Shown: positions 45,602-55,196, numbered from the stretch's first letter. The stretch: 64,000 bases of DNA from Bacillus sp. 491mf (GCF_900112415.1 NZ_FOLV01000001.1:467683-531682); one strand, 5' to 3'. Numbers and translations: made by a program. The notes: generated from the sequence alone by a model not told the origin.

Positions 45602-46811
45602 AAAATTATTTTATAAGAGACTATTTCATGAATTAAAACGAAAATGGAAAGCGGTACGTTCTGTTGTTGATTGGACAATCGCATTATATGCAGTTGTTCC
45701 AGCACTTGTATTTAGCTGGATATACTACACTTCACTTTGGAAAAATGGACCAGAAAATGAAGATGTGCTCTATTTATCTATCGGACTTTTTATCTTTTAC
45801 AGTACAACGTTTTCAAGAAGTGTACGTTCATTTTTGGAACAAGCGGACAGTTTGTTTTTAATTCAATTTCCAGATTGGATGAAACAAATGATGAAATATG
45901 GAATGCTATATTCATCTTGTCGTATTTGTTTCACAAGTGCACTAGTAACATTACTATTCCTACCAATCTTTTTGAAAAGTCTACATGGAACAGGCTTACA
46001 AGCTGTTCTCTGTTTTATCTTTTTGACTTGCTTTCGTTTCATGCTCTCCTTGCTGCAACGGTATATTGATATTCGGTTTCATAAACAGTGGCAAGTGATT
46101 ATTATTAAAAATATTCTCTTTTTTATAAGCGTTGTATATGTAGGAATGGCATGTAGATATATATTACAGCAGTCTTTTTACACGATTTTGTTCTTTCTCC
46201 TTCTATTTATCATAAGTTTTTTCTTATTAAAAGCAAAAATGGAGTACCATCGCTTCTTCTTTAAAGAAATTGAAAAAGAACAAGCAGAGGGAATGAGATG
46301 GACAACACAAATTATGACACTTGGAGGTCAAGTACAAAAACCTACAAACGCAGCGAAGCCGTGGTTATTTCCGCGTTCTAAACGAATATTGCTAGGAAAA
46401 AGTAATGATGCAAGAATCATTGAAGCTTTTTTAAAGGAATATTTTCGTTCGGGTGATGCAGGTGGTTTTTACATTCGTATCCTTCTTATTAGTACAAGTA
46501 CAATTTGGGTTGCTCCGTGGTGGCTTGCTGCAATTGTTGTTTCGTTTGCATTGTTTGCAATATTTCGTTACTCAAGAGACATATGGAAAGTTTTTTCTGG
46601 CAAACTATATTTACAACTATATTGTTCAGAAGGAAAGAAACTATGGCTGTCGCAGAAAGCAAAGGCATATCTCATTTTGCCAGCTTTATGTGTTTACGGC
46701 ATTACGACATTAGCTCAATTTTATATGATCCCTGCTGTGATGTGCGCAGGAGTCACCATTGGACTAACAGTGTGGATTTTATTTATTCCTAATAAAAAAA
46801 GAGCTAGATAG
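45594..46811 (+). CDS. ABC transporter membrane subunit, EcsB-like
   Basis: 405 residues with about eight hydrophobic segments, opening FYKRLFHELKRKWKAVRSVVDWTIA-like and containing RYIDIRFHKQWQVII and FPRSKRILLGKSNDARIIEAF, the pattern of EcsB. EcsAB affects secretion, protein processing and competence in B. subtilis; this seems to be an additional paralogue. It is coupled to the ATPase gene. Confidence 0.8.
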   Translation: MIRKLFYKRLFHELKRKWKAVRSVVDWTIALYAVVPALVFSWIYYTSLWKNGPENEDVLYLSIGLFIFYSTTFSRSVRSFLEQADSLFLIQFPDWMKQMMKYGMLYSSCRICFTSALVTLLFLPIFLKSLHGTGLQAVLCFIFLTCFRFMLSLLQRYIDIRFHKQWQVIIIKNILFFISVVYVGMACRYILQQSFYTILFFLLLFIISFFLLKAKMEYHRFFFKEIEKEQAEGMRWTTQIMTLGGQVQKPTNAAKPWLFPRSKRILLGKSNDARIIEAFLKEYFRSGDAGGFYIRILLISTSTIWVAPWWLAAIVVSFALFAIFRYSRDIWKVFSGKLYLQLYCSEGKKLWLSQKAKAYLILPALCVYGITTLAQFYMIPAVMCAGVTIGLTVWILFIPNKKRAR

Positions 46812-46820
46812 ATCTTTTTT
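46794..46820 (+). terminator. Terminator hairpin
   Basis: AAAAAAGA / TCTTTTTT hairpin at the 3' end of the EcsB-like gene. It is weak and A/T only. Nothing else is seen in 46821-47057. Confidence 0.45.
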
Positions 46821-47057
46821 GTTAATCCGTAATCGACACATACATAACAAAGATTAGAACGCAAATGCTAACGGCTGAAAAGAGAAGGTCAAGTCCCCCT
46901 AGTCAGATCAAGGTATATTATTTATTATATGAAATCTTACTATTTCATATTCAAATGATGTTAACGTAAATAAATTTGTAAAGTGCAAAAATTGGCATCA
47001 TTTTGTATAATAGAAGAAATCGTTATAAAAATATAAAAAGAAAGGGAGGGATACAAC

Positions 47058-47633
47058 ATGCCAAATTGGATGAAAAAGACACTCGTCGCGTTAATTACTG
47101 TATTTACATTTGGATTAGTAACACCTCCTTCTGTACTGCTTGATACTGCCAAAGCGGACAAGCCTACAAAACAACAAAATTTAGAGCAACCGTCGTTTAT
47201 ACTGGATGAAAAATCAAGCGATATAAGTTCAGAATCATTTCTTTTCTATGCGATGCAAGAGGCTGAGAGACAATCGATGGAGAAATTCGGATCGAAAATT
47301 GGCCCAGTAATTGAAGATGAGTTTAAAGATGTTATATTGCCGAAAATAGAAGAAGCAATTGCAAACCTTGCGAATAACACACCGGAAGATTCACTGCAGT
47401 CTTTAGCAATTTCGCAAAAACCGGCCGGTGGGAAAAATGAAAAGATTTTTCATGTGTATAATACAAAAACTGGGAATGACTTACTTCGTTTTCACGTAAG
47501 AAGAGATCATCCACCGCAAGATGGTTACTATTTTAATTTTCATTACCATTGTTATGATGACGATTTTACAGGACACCACGAGCTTGGTGATATTTATTGG
47601 AATACGAATACACCGCCAAAATGGCTGTCATAG
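47058..47633 (+). CDS. ypjP: YpjP-like secreted protein
   Basis: 191 residues. Signal peptide (about 1-33: KKTLVALITVFTFGLVTPPSV...). The mature part ends in a Tyr/His/Asp-rich block (DDDFTGHHELGDIYWN) characteristic of YpjP proteins, whose function is unknown. In B. subtilis ypjP lies beside thyB-dfrA; here 9 kb separate it from thyA. GGGAGGG precedes the ATG. Confidence 0.8.
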   Translation: MPNWMKKTLVALITVFTFGLVTPPSVLLDTAKADKPTKQQNLEQPSFILDEKSSDISSESFLFYAMQEAERQSMEKFGSKIGPVIEDEFKDVILPKIEEAIANLANNTPEDSLQSLAISQKPAGGKNEKIFHVYNTKTGNDLLRFHVRRDHPPQDGYYFNFHYHCYDDDFTGHHELGDIYWNTNTPPKWLS

Positions 47634-47639
47634 AAAAAG

Positions 47640-47672
47640 GAGAACAAGGAGATATACCTTGTTCTTTTTTTG
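47640..47672 (+). terminator. Rho-independent terminator
   Basis: GAGAACAAGG / CCTTGTTCTT hairpin followed by TTTTTTTG. Confidence 0.9.
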
Positions 47673-47748
47673 TGAATAAAAGGATATATCAGTTTGGAAG
47701 AGAATTCTTAAGTATAAAAAATATAAATGATAACAAGGAGCCTTTGTA

Positions 47749-48378
47749 ATGAGTAAATATATTATGTTTGATTTTGATGGTACGTTAGTGGATTCTAAAG
47801 ATATTTTTATCCCTATTTTCAATGAAATAGCGGAGAAACACCGTTTTAAACAGGTAAGAGAAGAGGATGTTGAAGCATTGAGGAAGTTATCAATTCCAGA
47901 GAGGTGTAAATTGCTTCATGTGCCCCTGTATAAAATCCCTATGATAGCATTAGAATTTTATAAATTATATCAACCATCGATTCAAAATCTTACTTTGTTC
48001 GATGGAATCATAGATGTGTTACAGACGTTGAAAGAAAGTGGATATGAAATTGTCATTGTATCCTCAAACGCAGAGGAGCATATTCGCGAATTTTTACGTC
48101 AGAATGAAATTGATTTTATCCAAGATGTTTTTTGTTCTAACAATATTTTCGGAAAAGACAAGATGATAAAGAAATTTTTAAAAGCAAAGAAACTGAAAAG
48201 TTCAGATGTAATTTACGTAGGAGATGAGCTTCGAGACATCGTATCTTGTAAAAAAATTGGTGTAGAAGTGATTTGGGTAAGCTGGGGATATGATGTGATA
48301 GAAACAGTTCAGGTTGAATCTCCGAATTACATTGTCAATGAGCCAGAAGAAATTGTAAGTGTTGTACATTCGAAATAG
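47749..48378 (+). CDS. HAD-family hydrolase (phosphoglycolate phosphatase-like)
   Basis: 209 residues. Motif I YIMFDFDGTLVDSKD, motif II VIVSSNAEE, motif IV VIYVGDELRDIVSCKKIG. An alpha-helical cap lies between about 20 and 85. Substrate unknown. AAGGAG precedes the ATG. The VOC gene follows after 20 nt and may be co-transcribed. Confidence 0.82.
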   Translation: MSKYIMFDFDGTLVDSKDIFIPIFNEIAEKHRFKQVREEDVEALRKLSIPERCKLLHVPLYKIPMIALEFYKLYQPSIQNLTLFDGIIDVLQTLKESGYEIVIVSSNAEEHIREFLRQNEIDFIQDVFCSNNIFGKDKMIKKFLKAKKLKSSDVIYVGDELRDIVSCKKIGVEVIWVSWGYDVIETVQVESPNYIVNEPEEIVSVVHSK

Positions 48379-48398
48379 AAAATTGATAGGAAAGGGAA

Positions 48399-48800
48399 AT
48401 GGGGAGTATGCCAGAGAAAACGTTTGAACCAGGTATTCATCACATTGAGTTTTGGGTAGCAAACTTAGCGGAATCGATTGAATTTTATCGGCAATTATTT
48501 TCGATTATTGGCTGGAAACAACTAAATGAAACAGCCTTTAGTACAGGGGAAACAGAGATATATTTTAAGGAGATTCGTGTAGAGCTTGTACGAACATTAG
48601 GGCCAAGACATATTTGTTACCAGGCAATGAATCGCTCTGTAGTTGATGAAGTAGCAAGTTTTTTGCATAATGTGCAAGCTACAATCATTCGGGGACCGAT
48701 AGAAGTGAAAGAGTATTCAGAAGGATATTATACGGTAGATTTTTATGATCCAAACGGTTACATAGTAGAAGTTGTGTATGCGCCGAATATGGAGATGTAA
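48399..48800 (+). CDS. VOC (glyoxalase/bleomycin-resistance) superfamily protein
   Basis: 133 residues with two beta-alpha-beta-beta-beta halves: HHIEFWVANLAESIEFYRQLF and the closing TVDFYDPNGYIVEVVYAP, which carries the typical metal Glu (VEVVY). Such proteins are glyoxalases, dioxygenases or antibiotic-binding proteins; the reaction is unknown. The start could also be the Met at 48408. Confidence 0.8.
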   Translation: MGSMPEKTFEPGIHHIEFWVANLAESIEFYRQLFSIIGWKQLNETAFSTGETEIYFKEIRVELVRTLGPRHICYQAMNRSVVDEVASFLHNVQATIIRGPIEVKEYSEGYYTVDFYDPNGYIVEVVYAPNMEM

Positions 48801-48884
48801 ATGTAAACAAACCATAATTAGAAGAGATTATCATGTTTATCTAGTGATTTTTCAATGAATTTTAAATACAAATAAAAACGATCA

Positions 48885-48930
48885 AAAGGCCATCTACTAA
48901 TATCCATAAATTAGCGGATGGGTCTTTTGT
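48885..48930. terminator. Terminator hairpin
   Basis: AAAAGGCCATCTACTAAT pairs imperfectly with ATTAGCGGATGGGTCTTTT, followed by T-rich DNA. The stretch 48931-49078 shows nothing. Confidence 0.6.
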
Positions 48931-49078
48931 GTATGAATATACTGTGACACGAGACATACAGAAAAAATAGTTTTGATCACGAAATGATTCCGATTTTAAC
49001 ATCATTAATGAATTGATTTTATTTTTCCACTACATAATTAAGATGTTCCCATCATTAATATGAAATTACTAACCACGT

Positions 49079-49235
49079 TTTTTCGTTAATTTCTTTACAA
49101 TAAAATAGAAAACAGCAAGACACACAGCAGCTATAGCAAAATCTTTCACATAAGGGCCAGCTACTTCGTTAATATTCTGCCATTTTTCACCTACCACATA
49201 CAAAATTTTAAACGTACTAAAAAAATATCGCTTCC
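49079..49235 (-). pseudogene. DedA-family membrane protein, 3' relic
   Basis: The minus strand reads RYFFSTFKILYVVGEKWQN, then INEVAGPYVKDFAIAAV...KKLTKKRG to a TAG at 49079-49081. This is the C-terminal part of a DedA-type protein (GE.W..I, PY.K, last helix, basic tail). The upstream three quarters are missing and the copy-B repeat (49251-49330) begins where the coding sense is lost. DedA proteins are flippase-like membrane proteins. Confidence 0.6.
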
Positions 49236-49250
49236 TAAAAGATACTTTGG

Positions 49251-49330
49251 AGATAGGTAGCGTTCCTATCTTCTTTGTTTTCGCTGAATTTTGAGGTGGG
49301 AGTATTACTGCCCACGAATAGCGGGATAAA
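49251..49330. repeat. B. cereus-group-like palindromic repeat, copy B
   Basis: AGATAGG/CCTATCT hairpin, then TTCTTTGTTTTCGCTGAATT, TTGAGGTGGGAGTATTACTG and CCCACGAATAGCGGGATAAA. The segment CTGAATTTTGAGGYGGGAG plus TATTACTGCCC and GCGGGATAAA match copy A (19390-19444) in the same orientation. A compensatory change (GGTGGG.../CCCACG here, GGCGGG.../CCCGTT there) is visible. Confidence 0.65.
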
Positions 49331-49395
49331 AATAATTTACGAACATATATTCTTTTGTTAAAATTTACATAGGATAATATGGGGGTGGATTCGAT

Positions 49396-50421
49396 ATGGA
49401 ATTAAGGGATATAAATATTTCAGAACGTATGGAGCACTATAATGTATCTGGTTTAAGTATTGCTTTCATTGAAAATGGTGCGATACATATGACAAAAGAA
49501 TTTGGTGTCATGAAAGCGGGAACGAATAGAAGGGTAAACAATCATTCTATTTTTAATGCTTGTTCGATTAGTAAGTTCTTAACAGCGATGTTAGTATTAA
49601 AATTAACCGACCAAGGTATCTTTCATTTAGATGAGGATATAAATAATAGACTTACATCTTGGAAGGTTCCTGAAAATGAATATACGCAAAATAATAAAGT
49701 TACGTTACGAACATTACTTAGCCATCAATCTGGAATAATCGATCCTGAAGGGAGTTTTTGCGAATATAATTCCACTCTAGGCGAACCTGCAATGGTTGAA
49801 TTATTAGAAGGAAAAACACCGTATTGTAAAGAGCGAATTGAAGTACAATATGAACCGGAAAGTGACTTTCAATATTCCGATGCAGGTTTTTGTATTATAC
49901 AGCAAGTAATAGAAGATGTTTGTGATAAATCTTTCGTGGAATTAATGGATGAACAGATATTTGAACCGTTACATATGAAAAACAGTACATACAAACAAAC
50001 AACATTAACAGGAAACAATATACAATTTTCTTGTGGACATAATAAAAAAGGTGAAGTCGTTTCTAGTGAATATCCGATTTATCCATATCCAGCAGCTGCC
50101 GGACTTTGGACAACGCCAACAGATTTAGCAATTTTAGTAATTGAAGTTGTGAACTCGTTAAAAGGTAAAAGTAAAATTGGTCTTTCTGAAAGTAAGGCAA
50201 AGGAACTTATTAGCTCACAAGGTTGTAAAGAATGGGCGGGGCTAGGCGTTTTTCTAGATGGTATAGGACAAGAAATTGAATTTTCTTCACTTGGTTGGGG
50301 AATTGGATTTCAATGTATGATCGTTGCTTATCCATATTTAGAAACAGGTGTGGTTATTATGACAAATACCGATTTAGGAGTTCATCAAATGGAGGGCATT
50401 ATTGGAGAGATTTTGAAATAG
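49396..50421 (+). CDS. Beta-lactamase-family serine hydrolase, cytoplasmic
   Basis: 341 residues. Class C beta-lactamase/esterase fold: active-site SISK (Ser-x-x-Lys in NACSISKFLTAMLVLKL), YSDAGF as the Tyr motif and SLGWGIGF near the end. There is no signal peptide or lipobox, so it probably acts inside the cell on esters or peptides rather than protecting the wall. It starts 43 nt before... the AraC-type gene follows 34 nt after its stop, so the two may be linked. Confidence 0.82.
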   Translation: MELRDINISERMEHYNVSGLSIAFIENGAIHMTKEFGVMKAGTNRRVNNHSIFNACSISKFLTAMLVLKLTDQGIFHLDEDINNRLTSWKVPENEYTQNNKVTLRTLLSHQSGIIDPEGSFCEYNSTLGEPAMVELLEGKTPYCKERIEVQYEPESDFQYSDAGFCIIQQVIEDVCDKSFVELMDEQIFEPLHMKNSTYKQTTLTGNNIQFSCGHNKKGEVVSSEYPIYPYPAAAGLWTTPTDLAILVIEVVNSLKGKSKIGLSESKAKELISSQGCKEWAGLGVFLDGIGQEIEFSSLGWGIGFQCMIVAYPYLETGVVIMTNTDLGVHQMEGIIGEILK

Positions 50422-50455
50422 GGTGAATATTTATAATGAAAAGGAAGGTTAACTA

Positions 50456-51316
50456 TTGAAAATCAGGCAAGGAGAATATGAAGAAATAAAATTACGTGAT
50501 CGAATTCCAGGAATGGTTGAATATATAGAGGATACAATGTTTTCAACTGATTTTCACGATTATATTCCTCCTCACTGGCATAGAAGTATTGAAATTAGCC
50601 TAGTAGTATATGGAGAAATTTTTTTGTATGTGAATGGGCAAAAAAAGAAAGTATCAGCTGGTGAATTCATTTTTGTAAACAGTGGAGATGTTCATGAATT
50701 TGAAAAAATTGAAAATACAAGTTGTGCAGTAATGATGTTAATTATTTCCTATGAATTTCTTAAAGAGGTAAATGAAGATTTTGATAAATACAGATTTAAT
50801 ATAAAAGACTCAGTTGTTCAGAAAACAAACCTTCAAAAAATATTTTTTGAGTTAAAGGAATTAGTAACAAATTCTGATGATTTAAGTTATATAAAAATTA
50901 ATAGTTTGATTTATGAAATCGTTTATATTTTATTACGATACTGTAAAGATGGGGAGAATGTAGAAAATGATTTTCAACTGGGGAATAGACAGAAGGAGAT
51001 GATTACGTATATTTATGAACATTACGATGAAGAACTTAAATTGAAAGATGTAGCTAAACATTTTTTTGTAAGTGAAGAACACTTTTCCCGTATGTTCAAA
51101 AAATCCTTTGGATCAAATTTCACCTCTTTTTTAACGAGATACAGGCTCTATAAAGCTTATGAAGATATTATCAGTAGCACAAATTCTATACAAGATATAG
51201 CAATAAAACACGGATTTCCAAATGTAAAATCATTTATTTCACAGTTTAAAGAAAAATATGGATATACGCCATTACAGTATAGAAAAAATATCATATCAAA
51301 AAACGACAATAATTGA
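50456..51316 (+). CDS. AraC-family transcriptional regulator with cupin sensor
   Basis: 286 residues from TTG 50456, chosen because AAGGAAGG lies 7 nt upstream. An N-terminal cupin (IPPHWHRSIEISLVVYGEIF, VSAGEFIFVNSGDVHEF) is followed by two helix-turn-helices at about 190-280 (LKLKDVAKHFFVSEEHFSRMFKK; SIQDIAIKHGFPNVKSFISQFK). The HWH and GDVHEF pattern is typical of sugar-sensing AraC proteins. Likely targets are the flanking hydrolase genes. Confidence 0.87.
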   Translation: MKIRQGEYEEIKLRDRIPGMVEYIEDTMFSTDFHDYIPPHWHRSIEISLVVYGEIFLYVNGQKKKVSAGEFIFVNSGDVHEFEKIENTSCAVMMLIISYEFLKEVNEDFDKYRFNIKDSVVQKTNLQKIFFELKELVTNSDDLSYIKINSLIYEIVYILLRYCKDGENVENDFQLGNRQKEMITYIYEHYDEELKLKDVAKHFFVSEEHFSRMFKKSFGSNFTSFLTRYRLYKAYEDIISSTNSIQDIAIKHGFPNVKSFISQFKEKYGYTPLQYRKNIISKNDNN

Positions 51317-51472
51317 ATCAAATAGGAACAACAATAAAAATACGTTTCATGTTACATTTTGTACATGGAACGTATTTTTATTTAGTAATAGTAAATGAAG
51401 TAAGATGCAATCGGACCTATGTGATTATTCGATGAAATGAAAGCGCTTAAATTAAGAGAGGATGAATACTAG

Positions 51473-52582
51473 ATGACTAGAAAATATGACTTAGATCTTT
51501 TAGAAAAAATTCAAGAAAAACAAGAAACTATCATTGTACAAGGGGCAGAAGTCTTAGTAAAAAACATACCGGATTGCGATGAAAAAGGAGCGATGGATCC
51601 ACGTCTTTATAAAGACACCAAGGTTCAAATGAATGTAATGAGGTTTATGCCTAAAAATATGATGAAAATGGATGCTTCTGAAAAGTCAGTAAAGAATATG
51701 AGAAAACAATTTAATGGTATTAAAAGTGTTCCAATTGTCACTAAAGACATTAATATTACGCATAAAACAGTTGAAGCAGAAGATGGATATGGTATTCCGA
51801 TAAGAATTTATAATAGCATTTCTAAACGAGAGAATGCGCCAATTCTATACTTTATTCATGGTGGAGGATTCATGGCGGGATCACCTGACGTGGTAGAAGA
51901 ACTTGTAAAATTGATAGTAGAAAAAACAGATATATTAGCCATTTCTGTAGATTATCGATTAGCTCCAGAAAATCCTTTTCCAATTGGGCACACAGATTGT
52001 TACACTACTTTAAAGTGGATTTATGAGAATGCTGACACATTAGGTGGTGACAAAAATAATATCTTTGTGGCCGGTGATAGTGCAGGAGGGAACTTAACGC
52101 AGTATTGTACAACCAGGGATATGGAAGATGGCGGGAAGTACGTTAAGGGGCAGTTGCTTCTATATCCTACAATTAATATGTGTAACTATGAAGATGAATT
52201 TTATTCTTGGAGTATAGATAAGTATGAAATTGCTCCTAAGTATAAAAAAGGATTAGAAAAAATGCTTAATATAATGCATTCATTGGTCGGAAATATGTCA
52301 GAAATACTTGGTACGCAAGAAATTAATACTAAGTATTTAAGTCCATATGTTGATGTATCACCGGATTATCCAAGTACATTTATTACGGTAGGAGAACATG
52401 ATTTTTTAATGATAGAATGTTTAGCGTATGCAGCTAAGTTGGCTAAAAAAGGAGTTGAAACTGAGACAGTCCTCTATCGTGGTTTGGGGCACGCTTATGG
52501 AGATAATGTAGGCGTCTATCCTCAAAGTGAAGATTTAGCAATTGAGATGGGGAATTTTATATTGAAGCATAGTGGGAAGTAG
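51473..52582 (+). CDS. Alpha/beta hydrolase of the hormone-sensitive-lipase (esterase) type
   Basis: 369 residues. Oxyanion motif HGGGFMAGS, nucleophile elbow GDSAGGN, later Asp (VGEHDFLMIE) and His (RGLGHAYGD) complete the triad. Residues 1-100 form an N-terminal extension. Typical activity is hydrolysis of short-chain esters. AGAGAGGATG precedes the start. The PAP2 gene follows after 5 nt, so they form an operon. Confidence 0.87.
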   Translation: MTRKYDLDLLEKIQEKQETIIVQGAEVLVKNIPDCDEKGAMDPRLYKDTKVQMNVMRFMPKNMMKMDASEKSVKNMRKQFNGIKSVPIVTKDINITHKTVEAEDGYGIPIRIYNSISKRENAPILYFIHGGGFMAGSPDVVEELVKLIVEKTDILAISVDYRLAPENPFPIGHTDCYTTLKWIYENADTLGGDKNNIFVAGDSAGGNLTQYCTTRDMEDGGKYVKGQLLLYPTINMCNYEDEFYSWSIDKYEIAPKYKKGLEKMLNIMHSLVGNMSEILGTQEINTKYLSPYVDVSPDYPSTFITVGEHDFLMIECLAYAAKLAKKGVETETVLYRGLGHAYGDNVGVYPQSEDLAIEMGNFILKHSGK

Positions 52583-52587
52583 GGTGA

Positions 52588-53409
52588 ATGATGAAAAATA
52601 GAAAAGTGATACTTATTCCAGTTTTCGCTATTTTACTATGTATCTTTGCCTTTACAGACCTACAGATATCCAATAGTCTATATCAACCAACTAATAAGAT
52701 TGCTCTCTTTTTACAAGGTGTAGGAGAAATTCCAGCGATGCTTATTGCTTTATTTTCTAGTATGTATTTATTTAAAACTAGAATGAATAAAGGTTCAAGA
52801 GAGTATTATCTTTCTGGGATTGGTTACGGCATAGTCATTCTTTTGTTCGCTTTAATAGCTTCAGTTATGCTGGTAAATTATTTTCCTATTTCAAAATTTT
52901 TAATACCGATTTTTATGAGTTGTTTTATTGGTGCTTGCTATATGATTTCCAAATCATGGAGTAAATATGATAATCCTAGATTAAGAGATGTAGCATTAAT
53001 CGGATTATTAAGTGTAGTCATCGTGTTAATTACATTTAATCTAATGAAACTAGGGTGGGGTAGAGAACGTTATCGTCATATGGTTTCTATTGGATCTTTC
53101 GAAGGGTTTTCAAGATGGTTTATACCTCAAGGAATTACAAAAAGTGATGATTTTATGTCATTTCCTTCAGGTCATAGTGCTAATGCAGCGTTAGTCATTT
53201 GGCTCAGTTTATTGCCAGAAGCTTTTGCTTCATTAAAGAACAAAAAAATAGGTATTTGGATTTTCATTCTTATGTGGATGTTACTAGTACCAATTAGTCG
53301 CATTGTAATGGGAGCTCATTTTGCTTCAGATGTTACAGTTGGAGTTGCGATTTCATTAATTGTTTTTATGTCTCTGAAAAAAATTATATGGAGAGATAAG
53401 AAAAATTAA
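52588..53409 (+). CDS. PAP2-family membrane phosphatase
   Basis: 273 residues with about seven hydrophobic helices. The three acid-phosphatase motifs are KLGWGRERYR (K-x6-R-P variant with Tyr), PSGHSANA and SRIVMGAHFASDV. The family dephosphorylates lipid phosphates such as undecaprenyl pyrophosphate or phosphatidate at the membrane surface. An ATG at 52591 is an equally good start. Co-transcribed with the esterase. Confidence 0.85.
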   Translation: MMKNRKVILIPVFAILLCIFAFTDLQISNSLYQPTNKIALFLQGVGEIPAMLIALFSSMYLFKTRMNKGSREYYLSGIGYGIVILLFALIASVMLVNYFPISKFLIPIFMSCFIGACYMISKSWSKYDNPRLRDVALIGLLSVVIVLITFNLMKLGWGRERYRHMVSIGSFEGFSRWFIPQGITKSDDFMSFPSGHSANAALVIWLSLLPEAFASLKNKKIGIWIFILMWMLLVPISRIVMGAHFASDVTVGVAISLIVFMSLKKIIWRDKKN

Positions 53410-53541
53410 TTATCGAACTTTCTATCTTTGTATCCGAAAAATGGGTTATTAGTAGTCAAAAATGAGGTTGTATAGAGGGCTTATTAACTAAAAAAGTACA
53501 TCACTATATATAATTAAATAGACTATATTAATAAGGGGTTT

Positions 53542-53578
53542 TATGCTCAATATATGAGCATACATCCTCTTTTTTTTC
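53542..53578 (+). terminator. Rho-independent terminator
   Basis: TATGCTCA / TGAGCATA hairpin followed by a run of eight T. The rest of 53410-53743 holds no gene that I can see. Confidence 0.75.
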
Positions 53579-53743
53579 ATACATATTAGATTTGGGCCAA
53601 TGGTTTTTTACGATTTTATATGGTTTAGAGGGAGCTGGTCATTCAAATGAATGTTGAAAATAAAAAAAAGAAGATACATATTCGAGCCTCAAAACTCATA
53701 TTTAGTAACGATTGATGGAAATTAAATTTTGGAGGCTATAATA

Positions 53744-55123
53744 ATGAATGAAAAACCCCATAGACAGAGGCAAACTTTATTAGAGGAAAGCCAATATGAG
53801 AATCGAGACCTCTCCAATGAGCCAGCCCGACTTCATTCCCAGACAATCGGCTCTAGGGGACCTGTACTGGAACAAGATGGTGTACTACACGAAGCCTTAC
53901 AAGAATTTATTCATGAAAAGATTTTAGAAAGACCTGTTCATGCAAAAGGATTTGGTGCATTTGGGTATTTTCAAACGATATATTCGATGTCCGAACATAC
54001 AAAACTGAGCTTTTTACAAAACCCTAATCAGAAAGTTCCTGTTATGGTTCGCTTTTCGTTAGCTGTAAGTATGAAAGGAACACCTGATACATCTAGAAAT
54101 GTAAGTGGTTTTTCCACAAAATTTTATACAGAAGAAGGCGTTTTTGACCTTTTATGTAATCACATTCCTGTCTTTTCTGTTCGTGATGCAGTGCGATTTC
54201 CGGAATTTATTAAAGCACTCTTACCCTCACCAAAAAACAATTTAATTGACCCTAATAGAGTTTGGAGCTTTGTAGCAAGAGCGCCTGAATCGATTCATTT
54301 TGTTGTACGTTTATACTCTGATGCTGGTACGATAAAAAGTTTTCGCCACATTCCAGGACATAGTGTAAATACATATGTTTGGAGAAATGCTCAAGGTATT
54401 AGAAAGTACGTTAAATACCATTGGTACCCATTTGACGGTGTACAATACATTGGTCGCGAAGAAGCAAATAAACTTGCCGCTGAAAATCCTGATTATGCTG
54501 GTAAAGATTTATACGATGCGATTGCGGGTGGTAAATCGGTGGAATATGGCTTATATGTCCAGCTCATGGACCCAAAGGATGAAGCAAATCTTTCTTATGA
54601 TCCTTTAGACGATACTAAAGTATGGGATGAAAAAGAGTATCCCCTAATACCAGTAGGCAAAATGGTATTAAATAAAAATCCTGATAATTATATGAAACAA
54701 GTAGAAAAAGTAGCCTTCTCCGTTTCTAATTTACTAGACGGCGCAGAATTATCTGATGATAAAATACTGCAGGGCCGTGCCAATATTTATAGTGATTCTC
54801 AAAGAAGAAGAATTGGAACTGAATTTCGTAAATTACCGGTTAATCAACAGCAAAATTGGACACCAGCTAATCAAATTACAAGTGGCGCTGGGAGATATGT
54901 TGAAGGCAAACTAGAAAGAACTTCTATAACAAAGCAAGACGATTTTGGGCAGGCTGGAGAATTCTATACGAGGTTAACTCAAATAGAAAGAGAACATCTT
55001 GCTGAAAATTTAGCTAGTGATTTGAAAGTTATATCTGATGATATTAGAAATAAAGTTATGGAGTATTTCAATAAAGTATCATCTGACTTAGCAAAGAGAA
55101 TTGAGATTGAAATGAAAAAGTAG
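53744..55123 (+). CDS. Divergent catalase (monofunctional heme type)
   Basis: 459 residues from ATG 53744 (GGAGGCT at 6-nt spacing). Distal His H66 in ERPVHAKGFGAFGYF, catalytic Asn N139 in LLCNHIPVFSVRD, and heme ligand Tyr Y349 with R345 in GRANIYSDSQRRRIG are all present. Several usually fixed positions differ: CNH for GNN, SGFSTKFYT for RGFAVKFYT, SVRD for FIRD. It decomposes hydrogen peroxide in clade-typical enzymes; activity here is likely but not certain. It is alone, with its own terminator. Confidence 0.85.
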   Translation: MNEKPHRQRQTLLEESQYENRDLSNEPARLHSQTIGSRGPVLEQDGVLHEALQEFIHEKILERPVHAKGFGAFGYFQTIYSMSEHTKLSFLQNPNQKVPVMVRFSLAVSMKGTPDTSRNVSGFSTKFYTEEGVFDLLCNHIPVFSVRDAVRFPEFIKALLPSPKNNLIDPNRVWSFVARAPESIHFVVRLYSDAGTIKSFRHIPGHSVNTYVWRNAQGIRKYVKYHWYPFDGVQYIGREEANKLAAENPDYAGKDLYDAIAGGKSVEYGLYVQLMDPKDEANLSYDPLDDTKVWDEKEYPLIPVGKMVLNKNPDNYMKQVEKVAFSVSNLLDGAELSDDKILQGRANIYSDSQRRRIGTEFRKLPVNQQQNWTPANQITSGAGRYVEGKLERTSITKQDDFGQAGEFYTRLTQIEREHLAENLASDLKVISDDIRNKVMEYFNKVSSDLAKRIEIEMKK

Positions 55124-55147
55124 TGTATTTTTAAATGAAATAAAAAA

Positions 55148-55196
55148 TTCTTAGTCAACTAAAGCATTCGATAGTTGACTAAGAACTTTTTGTTTT
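55148..55196. terminator. Bidirectional terminator
   Basis: TTCTTAGTCAACTA / TAGTTGACTAAGAA perfect 14-bp stem with a 10-nt loop and T run, between convergent catalase and serine hydrolase genes. Confidence 0.9.
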
